Below, one piece after another: positions 26,156-36,424 of a stretch of 64,000 bases of DNA (the first letter of the stretch is position 1; each line of letters begins with the position of its first letter). This stretch comes from Arenimonas terrae (GTDB lineage Bacteria; Pseudomonadota; Gammaproteobacteria; Xanthomonadales; Xanthomonadaceae). A model generated the notes under the pieces. It did no database searches, was not told the DNA's origin, and was given only the letters and a program-made list of their open reading frames with translations. The position numbers and the translations under genes are program-made. The DNA lies in NCBI RefSeq assembly GCF_006265115.1, contig NZ_SMDR01000001.1, positions 868,001-932,000 on the forward strand. The letters are read 5' to 3'.

Positions 26156-27016
26156 ATGAACTACCGCCACGGATTCCACGCCGGCAACCACGCGGACGTG
26201 CTCAAGCACCTGGTCCTGGTCGCCCTGCTCGACGCGTTCAAGCGCAAGGACAGCCCCTTCTTCGTGCTCGACAGCCACGCCGGGCGGGGCCAGTACGACC
26301 TGGAAGGCAGCCAGGCCAGCCGCACCGGCGAGGCCAAGGGCGGGTTCCTGCGCCTGCCGCCCGCGGGTCCCGGCACGCCCCCGGCCCTGGCCCGCTACCT
26401 CGACGCCGTGGCCGAGACCCGGGTGCTGGCGCCCAGCACCTACCCGGGCTCGCCCCTGCTGGTGGCCCACGCCCTGCGCGACGGCGACCGCGCCGCCGCC
26501 TGCGAACTGCAGCCTGAAGAGGCTGCGGCCCTGAAGGCCGTGCTCGCCGGCGACCCGAAGGTGCATGTGCACCAGCGCGACGGCTACGCCGCGCTCAAGG
26601 CCCTGCTGCCGCCGAAGGACGGCGCCACCCGCTTCGCCCGCGGCCTGGTGCTGATCGACCCGCCCTACGAAGCCCAGGAGGGCGAATACCCGCTGATCCT
26701 GGCCGCGCTCGCCGATGCCCTGCAGCGCTTTCCGCAGGCCTGTTTCGCGGTCTGGTATCCGATCAAGCAGCGCGCGAGCCTGCACCCCTTCTTCCGCAAG
26801 CTGGCCGGCCTGCCGGCGAAGTCGGCGCTGGCGATCGAACTGCTGGTCCGCCCCGACGACTCGCCGCTGCGCATGAACGGCAGCGGCATGCTGCTGGTCA
26901 ACCCGCCGTGGCAGATCGAGAAGGCCATCGAGCCCGCGCTCAAACCCCTCGCCCAGGCCATGGGCGAACCCGGCGCCTCCTGGCGCCTCACCTGGTTGAA
27001 GCAAGAGAAGGCCTGA
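26156..27016 (+). CDS. rlmJ: 23S rRNA (adenine-2030-N6)-methyltransferase
   Basis: SAM-dependent methylation of A2030 in 23S rRNA. The 286-aa protein starts MNYRHGFHAGNHADVLKH, the RlmJ N-terminus, with the SAM-binding DSHAGRGQYDL at 39-49 and the catalytic N6-methylase motif DPPYE at 168-172. A -10-like TAGACT lies within 15 nt of the ATG, so the leader is very short or absent. Its 5' end faces the DUF885 gene. Confidence 0.94.
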   Translation: MNYRHGFHAGNHADVLKHLVLVALLDAFKRKDSPFFVLDSHAGRGQYDLEGSQASRTGEAKGGFLRLPPAGPGTPPALARYLDAVAETRVLAPSTYPGSPLLVAHALRDGDRAAACELQPEEAAALKAVLAGDPKVHVHQRDGYAALKALLPPKDGATRFARGLVLIDPPYEAQEGEYPLILAALADALQRFPQACFAVWYPIKQRASLHPFFRKLAGLPAKSALAIELLVRPDDSPLRMNGSGMLLVNPPWQIEKAIEPALKPLAQAMGEPGASWRLTWLKQEKA

Positions 27017-27020
27017 GACC

Positions 27021-28043
27021 ATGAGCCAGCCCCCGAAGCGTGCCCGTTACCACCAGCGCGGCCCGGTGCCGCAGGACGTCATCGCGGCCGAAACCTTCGA
27101 ACTGCCGCCGCTGCCGCTGCCGGCCGGGGTGGCGCGGGTGGCGGTGCTGGCCGCGCCGATCAACCCTTCCGACGTGCTCACCCTGACCGGCGAATACGGG
27201 CTGCTGCCGCCGCTGCCCGCGGTGGGCGGCAACGAGGGCGTGGGCCGCGTGCTCGACGTGGCCGCCGACGTCACCGGGCTGGCGCCGGGCACCCTCGTGC
27301 TGCTGCCGGTCGGCTGCGGCAGCTGGAGCACGCACCTGGACCTGCCGGCGAAGTCGCTGGTGCCCCTGCCCGACGGCGTCGACCCGGTGCAGGTGTCCAT
27401 GCTCACGGTGAACCCGCCGACCGCCCTGCTGATGCTGCGCGACTTCGTCGACCTGCAGCCCGGCGACTGGGTGATCCAGAACGCCGCCAACTCGGCGGTG
27501 GGCGGTTACCTGGTGCAGCTGGCCAAGCTGCGCGGCATCAACACGATCAATGTCGTGCGCCGCGCCTCGGCCATCGACGCGGTCGTGGCCGCCGGCGCCG
27601 AGCACGTGATCGTGGACGCCGAGGACCTGCCCAAGCGCGTGCGCGAGAAGGTCGGCGACGTGCCGATCCGGCTGGGCATCGACTGCGTCGGCGGCGTGTC
27701 CACCGAAAACCTGGCGCGCTGCCTGGCCGAGGGCGGCACCGTGGTCAACTACGGCGCGATGAGCGGCGAGCGCTGCATGATCTCGCCGCGCTACTTCGTC
27801 TTCCGCGACATCACCCTGCGCGGCTTCTGGCTGTCGCAGTGGTTCAAGAAGGCCAGCGCCGAGCAGCGCCGCGCGGTGTTCGCCGAGATCGGCGGCCTGA
27901 TCGCCGAGGGCAAACTGTCGGCGCGCATCCAGGCCACGTATTCGATCGACCACATCAAGGACGCCGTGGCCGCGGCCGCCAGCGGCGCCCGCGACGGCAA
28001 GATCGTGGTCGAGCCGAACGGGCCGCCGCGCGCGGCGATCTGA
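27021..28043 (+). CDS. MDR-family 2-enoyl thioester reductase-like oxidoreductase
   Basis: A 340-aa medium-chain dehydrogenase/reductase without structural zinc cysteines, close to mitochondrial trans-2-enoyl-CoA reductase (MECR/ETR). The substrate domain has APINPSDVLTLTGEYG and VGGNEGVGRVL. The NADPH-binding Rossmann part has NAANSAVGGYLVQLAKLRGI followed by VVRR, the Arg pair typical of NADPH use. It begins 4 nt after rlmJ. Reduction of a 2-enoyl thioester is likely; a general quinone reductase is the alternative. Confidence 0.85.
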   Translation: MSQPPKRARYHQRGPVPQDVIAAETFELPPLPLPAGVARVAVLAAPINPSDVLTLTGEYGLLPPLPAVGGNEGVGRVLDVAADVTGLAPGTLVLLPVGCGSWSTHLDLPAKSLVPLPDGVDPVQVSMLTVNPPTALLMLRDFVDLQPGDWVIQNAANSAVGGYLVQLAKLRGINTINVVRRASAIDAVVAAGAEHVIVDAEDLPKRVREKVGDVPIRLGIDCVGGVSTENLARCLAEGGTVVNYGAMSGERCMISPRYFVFRDITLRGFWLSQWFKKASAEQRRAVFAEIGGLIAEGKLSARIQATYSIDHIKDAVAAAASGARDGKIVVEPNGPPRAAI

Positions 28044-28044
28044 C

Positions 28045-28533
28045 TCAGCCGACCCGGGTCTCGCGCACGCGCCCCGGGAAATGCCGCTCGAAGAAGGCGG
28101 CAGCCGCCGCGCGCGTCGGCGGATCGGCCGGCCGGGGCACGAGCTTGCGCACGCTGCCGTCCGCGAGCAGCAGCCGGTAGTAGTGCCTCTCGCCGCCGGC
28201 GCCCGGCCAGGGATGGATTTCGCGCTCGACCGTCTCGATGGAGGCCAGGTCGAACATCGCCTCGTTCAACAGATTGGCGCTCTTGCCGGGGCGCGATGCT
28301 TCGAGCCGGCAGACCAGCCGCCCCTGGTCCACGGCCAGCATCGGACGCTGGCCCAACTTCCACCAGACCGCTCCGGTGGCCAGCGCCATGACCGCGCCAA
28401 CGCCAATCAGCGGCCAGGCCCACACCGCCCCGGACCACAGGGCCAGCAGGGCGACTGCCGCACCGCAGCAGGCGAATCCGAGCAGCATCGAGCGGAAGGC
28501 CGGCGGCCAGGGCACGGCGTCGAGGGCGGTCAT
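28045..28533 (-). CDS. Two-helix membrane protein of unknown function
   Basis: A 162-aa protein with two adjacent transmembrane helices (about residues 16-56) and a cytoplasmic C-terminal part containing a short beta-rich region (RHYYRLLLADGSVRKLVPRP). The shape resembles PH-like or DUF2244-type small membrane proteins, but I do not recognise a defined family. Its stop is 1 nt from the convergent oxidoreductase stop. It starts at the ATG at 28533. Confidence 0.6.
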   Translation of the reverse strand: MTALDAVPWPPAFRSMLLGFACCGAAVALLALWSGAVWAWPLIGVGAVMALATGAVWWKLGQRPMLAVDQGRLVCRLEASRPGKSANLLNEAMFDLASIETVEREIHPWPGAGGERHYYRLLLADGSVRKLVPRPADPPTRAAAAAFFERHFPGRVRETRVG

Positions 28534-28613
28534 GGCGGGCCTCCGGAAACGACGGCGACGTGCCGACCGCAAAACGGTAAGGTGGTGGCGACCTTCCGGG
28601 CAAGGGGACGGCA

Positions 28614-29255
28614 ATGAAACCGCATTTCGTGCTGGTGGATTTCGAGAACGTGCAGCCCAAGTCGCTGGCCTCGCTGCAGGGCGGGCAGCATCAGGTGCGG
28701 GTGTTCCTGGGCGCCAGCCAGACCAAGATCTCGCTCGAGCTCGCGCAGTCGCTGCAGGCCTTCGGACCAGACGCCAAGTACGTGCAGGTCTCGGGCAACG
28801 GCAGCAATGCGCTCGACTTCCACATCGCCTTCTACATCGGCCGCCTGTCCGCGCAGCATCCGGGCGCGACCTTCACCATCATCTCGAAAGACACCGGCTT
28901 CGACCCCTTGATCAGACACCTGGCCGGCAAGGGCATCGCCTGCCGGCGCAGCGCCAGCATCGGCGACGCCGGCAAGGCCGTGCCGCCGGTGAAGGCGCCG
29001 TCGGTGCCCAAACGCACCGCCGCGCGCGAGGCCGTCAGGCAGGCGCCGCCCGACCCGCGGCTGGCGGTGGTGGTCGAGAACCTGGGGAACATGAAGTCGA
29101 ACCGTCCGCGCACGGTCAAGACGCTAGGCGCCAGCGTGCGCAGCTGGTTCAAGCCGGCGCTGGACGACGCGGCCCTCGCTGCCCTGCTCGAGCAGCTGGC
29201 CAAGGCCGGCAGGATCAAGGTCGACGGCAGCAAGGTCAGCTACGCCCTGGGCTGA
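28614..29255 (+). CDS. PIN-like (PIN7/NYN-type) domain protein
   Basis: A 213-aa protein. The N-terminal ~115 residues form a PIN-like nuclease fold: HFVLVDFENVQPK carries the first acidic pair, GNALDFHIAFYIG-like sequence the middle acidic residue, and IISKDTGFDPLIRHL the last. A basic linker follows, then a C-terminal ~60-residue helical domain (NRPRTVKTLGASVRSWF) that could bind nucleic acid. Such proteins are predicted RNases of unknown target; there is no antitoxin-like partner, so a toxin role is not supported. Confidence 0.78.
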   Translation: MKPHFVLVDFENVQPKSLASLQGGQHQVRVFLGASQTKISLELAQSLQAFGPDAKYVQVSGNGSNALDFHIAFYIGRLSAQHPGATFTIISKDTGFDPLIRHLAGKGIACRRSASIGDAGKAVPPVKAPSVPKRTAAREAVRQAPPDPRLAVVVENLGNMKSNRPRTVKTLGASVRSWFKPALDDAALAALLEQLAKAGRIKVDGSKVSYALG

Positions 29256-29310
29256 TCGGCAGCGGCGCGCATGGCGGCGCGCACGCGGCACCCCGGCCCC
29301 GAATCGCGGA

Positions 29311-31554
29311 TCAGGGCCGGACCGGGATCTCCAGGCGGCTGCCCGGATGCCACAGGATCTCCAGCGGCTCACCGGCATCGGCAACGGTTTCCTCGGCAAC
29401 CGGCTTGCCGCTGCCCAGGTTCACCTGCGCCCCGGGGGACTTGACCACGCCCAGCACCGCCACCAGGCGGCTGCCCGGGGCCAGCTGCCGGCCCGCGAGC
29501 CGGCGCGCCGGCACGTCCCAACGGTAACGCTTTCCGGGCGTCAGCAGCTTGCGTCGCGAGGGGTCCTGCAGCTGGCTGGCACGCGCCATCACGTAGGACA
29601 GCTGCAGGTAGCGGCCGTCGGCGAGCTGCTCGTAAAGGCTCAGGCTGAGGTCGAAGTCGCGCTTGTTGGTGCTGAAGTCCAGGTGCGCGGAGAAGAGCCC
29701 GCTGAACTCGGTGGCCGCAGCCATCGGTTCGGTGGCCAGCACGATCGCGTTGGCCGCGTCGAGCGTGGGCGACAGGATGAGGGACGAAAACTCGCGATCG
29801 GCGTCGCTGCGGTCGGCCAGGTCCACGCGCAGCGGGATCGCCGACGCGGCGCGATCGCGCACCGTCACCAGCCCGTAGCGGCCGTCGTCGCGCGCGGCGC
29901 CGAAGTGGAAGATCCGGCGTTCGGGACCCATCGCTTCCAGCGTCGGCGCATGGCGCCAGGTGTCGGCGCCCATCACCTGGTAGTTCACCCGGTCCTTGAG
30001 CAGCGCCGGGCGTTGCGCGCCCTTGAACTGGTGGTCGTACCAGGCGTAACGCAGGGCGCGCATGTCCATCGCCGCCGAGGGGTCCAGCGCATATCCCAGC
30101 AGCTCCGGTCCCGATCGGAACTGGCCGCTGAGGTGATCGTACGGACCGACCACCAGGGTGTGGTCGGCGCGCGGGTTGTACCGGGTGTGCTGCTGGAAGT
30201 AGTGCACGGCGCTGAGCAGGCAGCCGTCGTAATAACCGGTGGTGGTCAGCACCGGGATATCAATGCGCGCGAACTCCCGGCCCTGTGGCGTCATCGCCTG
30301 CCAGTAGGCGTCGTAGGTGGGGTGCTGCATCCAGCGGTCGAACAGCGGATTGGCCTGGCCGTCGATCTTCGGCAGGTCACGGTAGGCGCGGCCCGAGCGA
30401 TAGGCCTCGCGATCCAGGGCCTGCCAGCGCGCATGGTCGTTGTTGACCTCGTGGTCCATCGTGTCGTTGCGGGTGACGTGCGGGATCCAGCGATAGACGA
30501 AGCTCTGGAAGATCCCGCCCTCCATCGGCACGTCATTGCCCGGCATCACCGGCACCGACGGCATGATGGCGCGCAGCGCCGGATGGCCGATCTTCGCCGC
30601 CGCCCACTGGGTGTAGCCCTCGTAACTGCCGCCGTACATGCCGACGCGGCCGTCGCTCCAGGCCTGGCGGCTGATCCAGTCGATCACCGCGACCGCGGCA
30701 CTGCCCTCCGCCTCGTAGGGCACGATCGGATCGGGACTGCCCAGCTTGCCGCGCGAGAAGGCGGCGACACCGGCGTAACCGCGGGCGGCGCTGTAGCGCA
30801 GGTCGTCGAGCTTGCCGTCCCGGTCCGCATAGATGCTGAAGTTCATCAGCGTGGGCAGCGCCGCGGCGGCCTTGCGCGGACGCACCACCAGGGCCACGAC
30901 CTGGCTTCCGTCCGGCACGGCGACCCTCACCTCTTCCTGCACGTACCGGCGCGCGTCGTCCGCCGCCAGCGCCGACGGCACCCGCGGCAGCAGCAGGGCG
31001 TAGGCCCGGTGCACCTGGTAGGCGCGGACCAGGGCGACGGCCTGCGCCTGCGTCAGTTCGCGCTGGCCGCGGCTGGTGTCGAGCTGCCTGCGCAGCTCGG
31101 CCTCGAATCCCGGAAGGTAGGCTCCGAAGGAAAAACGGGCCTCGCCGGCGGTCAGGTCGTCGAGCCCGCCGTAAACCGACCCGAACGCCTGCTCGAAGGC
31201 GGCGTCGATCGCCTTCCCCGCCGCGGCATCGCGCTGCGCCGCCAGCACGATCTCGTACTGCACGAAGCCGGATGCCGAAGGCAGCCCTTTGGCCGCCTGG
31301 TACGCGCGCCACGCGCGCAGGCTGTCGAGCGCCTCCGGGTGGCGGCCGGCGACCATCTGCAGCCGGAACCGGTCGTTGAGATAGGCGCCGCGATCTTCGC
31401 CCTCGCGCTGGGCCGCCAGTGCCGCCTCGGCCAGGACCGGCATGGCGCGGTCCATGGCCTTGTCATCGTCCAGCGCCGCCGCCGGCAGCGCGGGAATGGC
31501 GGCACGCGCCAATGAGGAAACGAACAGGAGCGACAGCAGCAGGAACCTGGGCAT
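29311..31554 (-). CDS. CocE/NonD-family X-Pro dipeptidyl-peptidase-like hydrolase
   Basis: A secreted serine hydrolase of 747 aa (ATG at 31554, signal peptide ending near LARA). About 190 residues of unfamiliar helical sequence come first. The alpha/beta-hydrolase domain follows, with the nucleophile in GMYGGSYEGYTQW, the acid in TTGYYDGCLL and the histidine in GPYDHLSG. The C-terminal jelly-roll domain (PC-Rich-like, ending WHPGSRLEIPVRP) is typical of the CocE/X-Pro family. It probably cleaves peptides or esters in the periplasm. The N-terminal extension is longer than in most family members. Confidence 0.85.
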   Translation of the reverse strand: MPRFLLLSLLFVSSLARAAIPALPAAALDDDKAMDRAMPVLAEAALAAQREGEDRGAYLNDRFRLQMVAGRHPEALDSLRAWRAYQAAKGLPSASGFVQYEIVLAAQRDAAAGKAIDAAFEQAFGSVYGGLDDLTAGEARFSFGAYLPGFEAELRRQLDTSRGQRELTQAQAVALVRAYQVHRAYALLLPRVPSALAADDARRYVQEEVRVAVPDGSQVVALVVRPRKAAAALPTLMNFSIYADRDGKLDDLRYSAARGYAGVAAFSRGKLGSPDPIVPYEAEGSAAVAVIDWISRQAWSDGRVGMYGGSYEGYTQWAAAKIGHPALRAIMPSVPVMPGNDVPMEGGIFQSFVYRWIPHVTRNDTMDHEVNNDHARWQALDREAYRSGRAYRDLPKIDGQANPLFDRWMQHPTYDAYWQAMTPQGREFARIDIPVLTTTGYYDGCLLSAVHYFQQHTRYNPRADHTLVVGPYDHLSGQFRSGPELLGYALDPSAAMDMRALRYAWYDHQFKGAQRPALLKDRVNYQVMGADTWRHAPTLEAMGPERRIFHFGAARDDGRYGLVTVRDRAASAIPLRVDLADRSDADREFSSLILSPTLDAANAIVLATEPMAAATEFSGLFSAHLDFSTNKRDFDLSLSLYEQLADGRYLQLSYVMARASQLQDPSRRKLLTPGKRYRWDVPARRLAGRQLAPGSRLVAVLGVVKSPGAQVNLGSGKPVAEETVADAGEPLEILWHPGSRLEIPVRP

Positions 31555-31613
31555 GGTGTCCACCGGAGGGAAGCCGTGCCCGAGTCTAGGGGAGCGCCCG
31601 CGCGCCTGTCAGC

Positions 31614-32830
31614 CTACTCGTAGCGAAGCGCCTCGATCGGATCCAGGCCGGCCGCCTTGGAGGCCGGCATGATGCCGAACACCACGCCGACCAGGGCCGA
31701 GAACCCCGCTGCCGCGAACACCACCCACATCGGCACCGAGGCCGGGGGGAAGTTCGGGATCAGGGCAGCGACGCCCAGCCCGGTAAGCCACCCCAGCACG
31801 ATGCCGATCAGGCCGCCGAGCAGGGCCAGCAGGCCGGCCTCGGCCAGGAACTGCACCAGGATGTCGCGCCGCGTCGCGCCCAGCGCCTTGAGGATGCCGA
31901 TCTCGCGCGTCCGCTCCGTCACCGACACCAGCATGATGTTCATGATGCCGATGCCGCCGACCAGCAGCGAGATGCCGACCACGCCGCCGAGCACCGCCGT
32001 CGTCATCGCCGCCAGCTCCTCGAAGCTCTTGAGCGCCGATTCCGCGGTCTGGATCCGGAAGTCGTCGTCCTGGTCGGGCTTGAGCTTGTGCGACTGGCGG
32101 ATCGCCCGCTTCACGCGCTCGCGCAGCGCATCCACGTCGGCCAGGTCGGTGGCGGTGAACGAAATCGACATGCGCGGCCGGTTGCTGCTGCCGGTCATGG
32201 CGCGGCCGACCTCGAACGGGATCACGACGTAGTTGTCCTGGCTCAGGCCGAAGATCTCGCCGCGCTTCTCCATCACGCCCACGACCTTGAACCAGTCGCT
32301 GCCGATGCGGATGAACTGGCCGACGGGATCCTCGGGCAGCTCCAGGTCCTCGAGCACCTTCGGGCCGATCACCACGACCTTGCGCCGGCTCTGGTCGTCG
32401 CTGGCGACCAGGAAGCGGCCGATCTCCGGGTACAGGCCCTGCACCGCAGTGAACTCCGACGAGGTCGCCAGGACCTGCGCCGCGGCGGTGCGGCCACGCA
32501 CGGAGATGCCGATCACCGGCACCGCCATCGTCGGGACGACCTTCTCGATGCCCGGCACGCGGTGGCGCAGCGTGTCCACGTCCTGGAAGGTGAGGAAGTT
32601 CTCGCGGCCCAGAACGGCCTCGTTGAACGGCGTGTGCGCCTGCAGGGTCAACGTGCTGCCGCCGATGTCGGCGAACTGCTCGGTGACGAAGGCGGAAAAA
32701 CCCTGGATCAACGACACCACGGCGATGACCGAGGCGGTGCCGATCAGGATGCCGAGCGTGGTCAGGAAGCTGCGCATGCGGTGCGCCAGCAGGCTGGTCA
32801 GGGCGGCGCGGAAGGCCTCGAGGTAGGCGG

Positions 32831-32834
<4 letters not shown>
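31614..32834 (-). CDS. MacB-like ABC transporter permease (FtsX fold)
   Basis: A 406-aa permease with one N-terminal transmembrane helix ([21 protein letters not shown]), a large MacB periplasmic core domain (about residues 45-270), then three helices ending in the FtsX signature [22 protein letters not shown] and the C-terminal [16 protein letters not shown]. This is the topology of type VII (mechanotransmission) exporters. It is separate from its ATPase, whose gene overlaps by 4 nt, so the unit is a split MacB. The substrate is unknown. Confidence 0.92.
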
Positions 32835-33525
<691 letters not shown>

Positions 33526-33526
<1 letters not shown>

Positions 33527-34749
33527 TATTCGGTGGCCTCGTCGCCCGACGCACCGGACTCGCCGTCCGCGGCCTTGGGCTTGTCGGCCACGACGCGCTC
33601 GCTGACGCGGTCGCCCTCGACCAGGCCACGGAGCAGCTTGGCCGGGCCCGTGATGACGCGATCGCCGATCTTCAGGCCACCGGTGATTTCTTCCCAGCGG
33701 TCGTCCGACTGCCCGACCTGGACGACGATGCGGCGCGCGGCGCCGTCGCGGTCCACCCAGACGAAGCGCTCGGTCTTCTTGTCCTCGTTCTCCTCGGTGC
33801 CCACGGCTTCCACCGGCACCGCCAGGCGGCGCTCGCCGTCGCCGAGGAAGATGTCGGCGCGGGCGCTCATGCCCGAACGCAGCGCCACGCCTTCCGGCGC
33901 CTCCATCAGCACCACCACTTCGTAGGTGCGCGCCTGGTTCTCCAGCGTCGGCGCCAGCGCGATGCGCTGCACCTTGCCCTTGAGCGCGGTCTCCGGAAAC
34001 GCCGTGGCGTAGACGTCCACCGACTGGCCGATGGTGACGCGGGCGATGTCGGCCTCGTCCACCTTCAGCTCGGCCTGGATCGCCGACGTGTCGGCGATCT
34101 TCATCAGGCTGGCGCCGGCCAGGGCGTTGGTCGACGGGATCGCGGTCTCGCCGACCTTGATCGGCAGGTCCACGATGGTGCCGGCGATCGGCGCGCGGAT
34201 GTCGGTCTTGCCCAGCTGCTCGCGGGCTTCGCCCAGGATGGCGTCGGCGCGGCGCAGCGCCTCCTCGCTGCTCTGCAGCTCCACCCGGGCCAGGTCGCGG
34301 GCGTTGCGCAGGTCGTCGAACTCGCTCTGGCCGATCATCTTCCGCTCGATCAGCTGCGCGCCGCGCGCCAGCCGCTTCTCGGCCAGCGCCAGCGACAGCC
34401 GCTGGCGGTCGATGCTGATCGCGCTCTGGCGCCGGCTCGCCTCTTCGCGGTCGATGGCGTTGCGGTAGGTCTCCGGGTCCAGGGTCAGCAGCAGCTGGCC
34501 CTGGACCACGGTGTCGCCTTCCTTGACCAGGATCTCCCGCACCTTGGCCACCAGCTCGGAGGTCAGGTTGACCTCGTTGAGGTAGGCCAGCACGCCGGAC
34601 GCGAGGATGGTCGGCCGGATCTCCTGCTCGGCGGCGGCGACGATGTCCACTTCCTTGCTGGATTCGCCGCGGGTGGCCTTGATCAGCAGGGGCAGGCCGA
34701 TGACGGCGGCGATCAGCACGCCGGCGAGGATCTTCTTGTTGGGCTTCAT
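33526..34749 (-). CDS. MacA/HlyD-like periplasmic adaptor
   Basis: A 407-aa membrane-fusion protein with an N-terminal anchor ([19 protein letters not shown]), then a lipoyl half-motif, an alpha-hairpin (about residues 95-175, coiled coil), the second lipoyl half ([15 protein letters not shown]), a beta-barrel and a membrane-proximal domain. The C-terminal tail is Lys/Asp/Glu-rich. Together with the ATPase and permease it forms a MacAB-like efflux unit. No TolC-type outer-membrane gene is adjacent, so a distant one is presumably shared. Confidence 0.92.
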
Positions 34750-34774
34750 GCGGGGTTCCGGAGGCGGGTCGGGT

Positions 34775-35455
34775 TCAGATCAGGGCAAACAGGGCCATGA
34801 CACCGTAGATCACCAGGCTGGGCAGCATCACCACGAACAGGGCCGAACCCCAGCCGGTGCGGAACCAGGTCTTCCAGCCCAGCGCGGCCAGGAACCAGAC
34901 CCAGAGGTTGAGCAGACTGAAGCTGCGGGCCAGCAGGGACCAGTCGTGGTCCATCGGCAGCTGCACGAACAGCGGGTCGAGGTTGAGCAGCTGCATCGAC
35001 TCGTAGGACGACTGGTTGCTGCTGGTGTAGATGCCGACGATCGAGACCACGGCCGCCAGCACCATCGGCATGGTCGACCACGCGGTCAGGGCCAGGCCGT
35101 GGCGGAACGAGACCGGATTGCCGGCGACCTTGCCGGCCAGCATGTAGTACAGCGCGAAGATCGAGTAGATGACGAGCATCATCAGGGGCGTGGTGACCGC
35201 CGTGATGTAGCCCAGGGTGCGCGCGCCGGGCATGAAGTTCTTGGCCTGCTCGATCTCGGCCGCGCTCATGTCGCCGGCGGCCGCGGCCAGCTGGTGGTTC
35301 GCGAACCAGTCCGGGTCGACATTGAAGAAGTACAGGCAGGCCGACAGCGCGCTGAGCACGGTCACGATCAGGGCCGGCACCAGGAAAGTGGGCTTCTCGC
35401 GGAGTTCGGCGAAGACCTTGGCGGGCTCCAGGAAGATGTTGATCAGCTGGGACAT
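34775..35455 (-). CDS. Yip1-family membrane protein
   Basis: A 226-aa protein with five hydrophobic helices. It has the bacterial YIP1 hallmark near the N-terminus (NIFLEPAKVFAELREKPTFLVPALIV: 'P..vf..l.e.p.f..p') and later HGLALTAWSTMPMVLAAVVSI. It starts at the ATG at 35455 and ends 25 nt before the adaptor gene, so it probably leads the exporter operon. The family function in bacteria is unknown; the placement hints at a role in membrane trafficking of the exporter or its substrate. Confidence 0.85.
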   Translation of the reverse strand: MSQLINIFLEPAKVFAELREKPTFLVPALIVTVLSALSACLYFFNVDPDWFANHQLAAAAGDMSAAEIEQAKNFMPGARTLGYITAVTTPLMMLVIYSIFALYYMLAGKVAGNPVSFRHGLALTAWSTMPMVLAAVVSIVGIYTSSNQSSYESMQLLNLDPLFVQLPMDHDWSLLARSFSLLNLWVWFLAALGWKTWFRTGWGSALFVVMLPSLVIYGVMALFALI

Positions 35456-35639
35456 TGGATTTCCTCTGCGGGTGATGGCCGACTCCCCGGTCGGCCAAGG
35501 GAGGATAGGGTCCGGGCGTGCCCCCGAGGGGCGATGTGACGAAACGCGTTCCCCATCCGACGAAGACCCAGACGGGGCGACGAAGCAAAACGTGACCGCC
35601 GGCCGGTAGGCTAGACTCAGGCCACGGACGGGGAGCCCG

Positions 35640-36419
35640 ATGGAACTGACGACCTGCCGCGCCTGCGGCGCCCAAAACACCGGCAACTACTGCCCCGACT
35701 GCGGCCAGCCGCGGCCCCGCCCCGACGACTTCAGCCTGCGCCGTATGCTGGGCGAGGCCTGGGCCGAGGTCAGCGACACCGACTCCCGGCTCTGGCGCAG
35801 CCTGCGCGGCCTGGCCGTCCCCGGCTTGCTCACCCGCGCCTGGCTCGACCACGAATGGTCGCGCTACCTGCCGCCGCTGCGGCTCTACCTGATCGCCAGC
35901 GGCGTGTATTTCCTGCTCGCCTGGGACGTCGGCTTCCAGCTCAATGCCGAAATGCTGCGGGCCGCACCCGCTGGCGCGGTTCCGCCGCAGCTGCTGGAGG
36001 TCTACAGCGATCCGGCCACCATGGACCTGGCCAGCAACCTGACGGCCCTGCTGAAGTTCCTGTTCGTGATCCCGATGGGCTTCTGGCTGGCCCTGCTGCA
36101 CTGGGGCAACCGCCGGCCGGCCGGGGAACACATGGTGTTCGCGCTGCACTACACCACGCTGGACTTCGCCCTGTTCTCCCTGCTGGCGCCGGTGGTCGCG
36201 CTGTCGCCGGGCAGCCTGCAGGTCGTGGTCTTTTCGGTGAGCACCCAGCTGGCCCTGCTGCCGTTGGCGCTGTGGCTGATCCTGGCGGTGCGACGCGTCT
36301 ACGGCCGCTCCTGGCCCTCGAGCGTGCTGCGCGGCCTCGCCATACTGGCCATGGACCTGGTGCTGAGCCTGGTGTCCGGCCAGATCGCCCTGGCCATCGC
36401 CGTTTCGACGAGGTACTGA
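35640..36419 (+). CDS. DUF3667 zinc-ribbon membrane protein
   Basis: A 259-aa protein. An N-terminal zinc ribbon with C6-x2-C9 and C18-x2-C21 (CRACGAQN...YCPDCGQP) is followed by a short cytoplasmic stretch and five transmembrane helices. The ribbon plus the LRRMLGEAWAEV and YLPPLRLYLIASGVYFLL segments match DUF3667, a family of unknown function. Its promoter must share the 184-bp divergent region with the Yip1 gene. It is followed after 5 nt by the deacetylase gene. Confidence 0.85.
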   Translation: MELTTCRACGAQNTGNYCPDCGQPRPRPDDFSLRRMLGEAWAEVSDTDSRLWRSLRGLAVPGLLTRAWLDHEWSRYLPPLRLYLIASGVYFLLAWDVGFQLNAEMLRAAPAGAVPPQLLEVYSDPATMDLASNLTALLKFLFVIPMGFWLALLHWGNRRPAGEHMVFALHYTTLDFALFSLLAPVVALSPGSLQVVVFSVSTQLALLPLALWLILAVRRVYGRSWPSSVLRGLAILAMDLVLSLVSGQIALAIAVSTRY

Positions 36420-36424
36420 TCCCG

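Noticed and set aside
28614-29255. PIN-domain toxin of a toxin-antitoxin pair
   Set aside because: No small antitoxin-like gene lies up- or downstream, and the protein has a long extra C-terminal domain.
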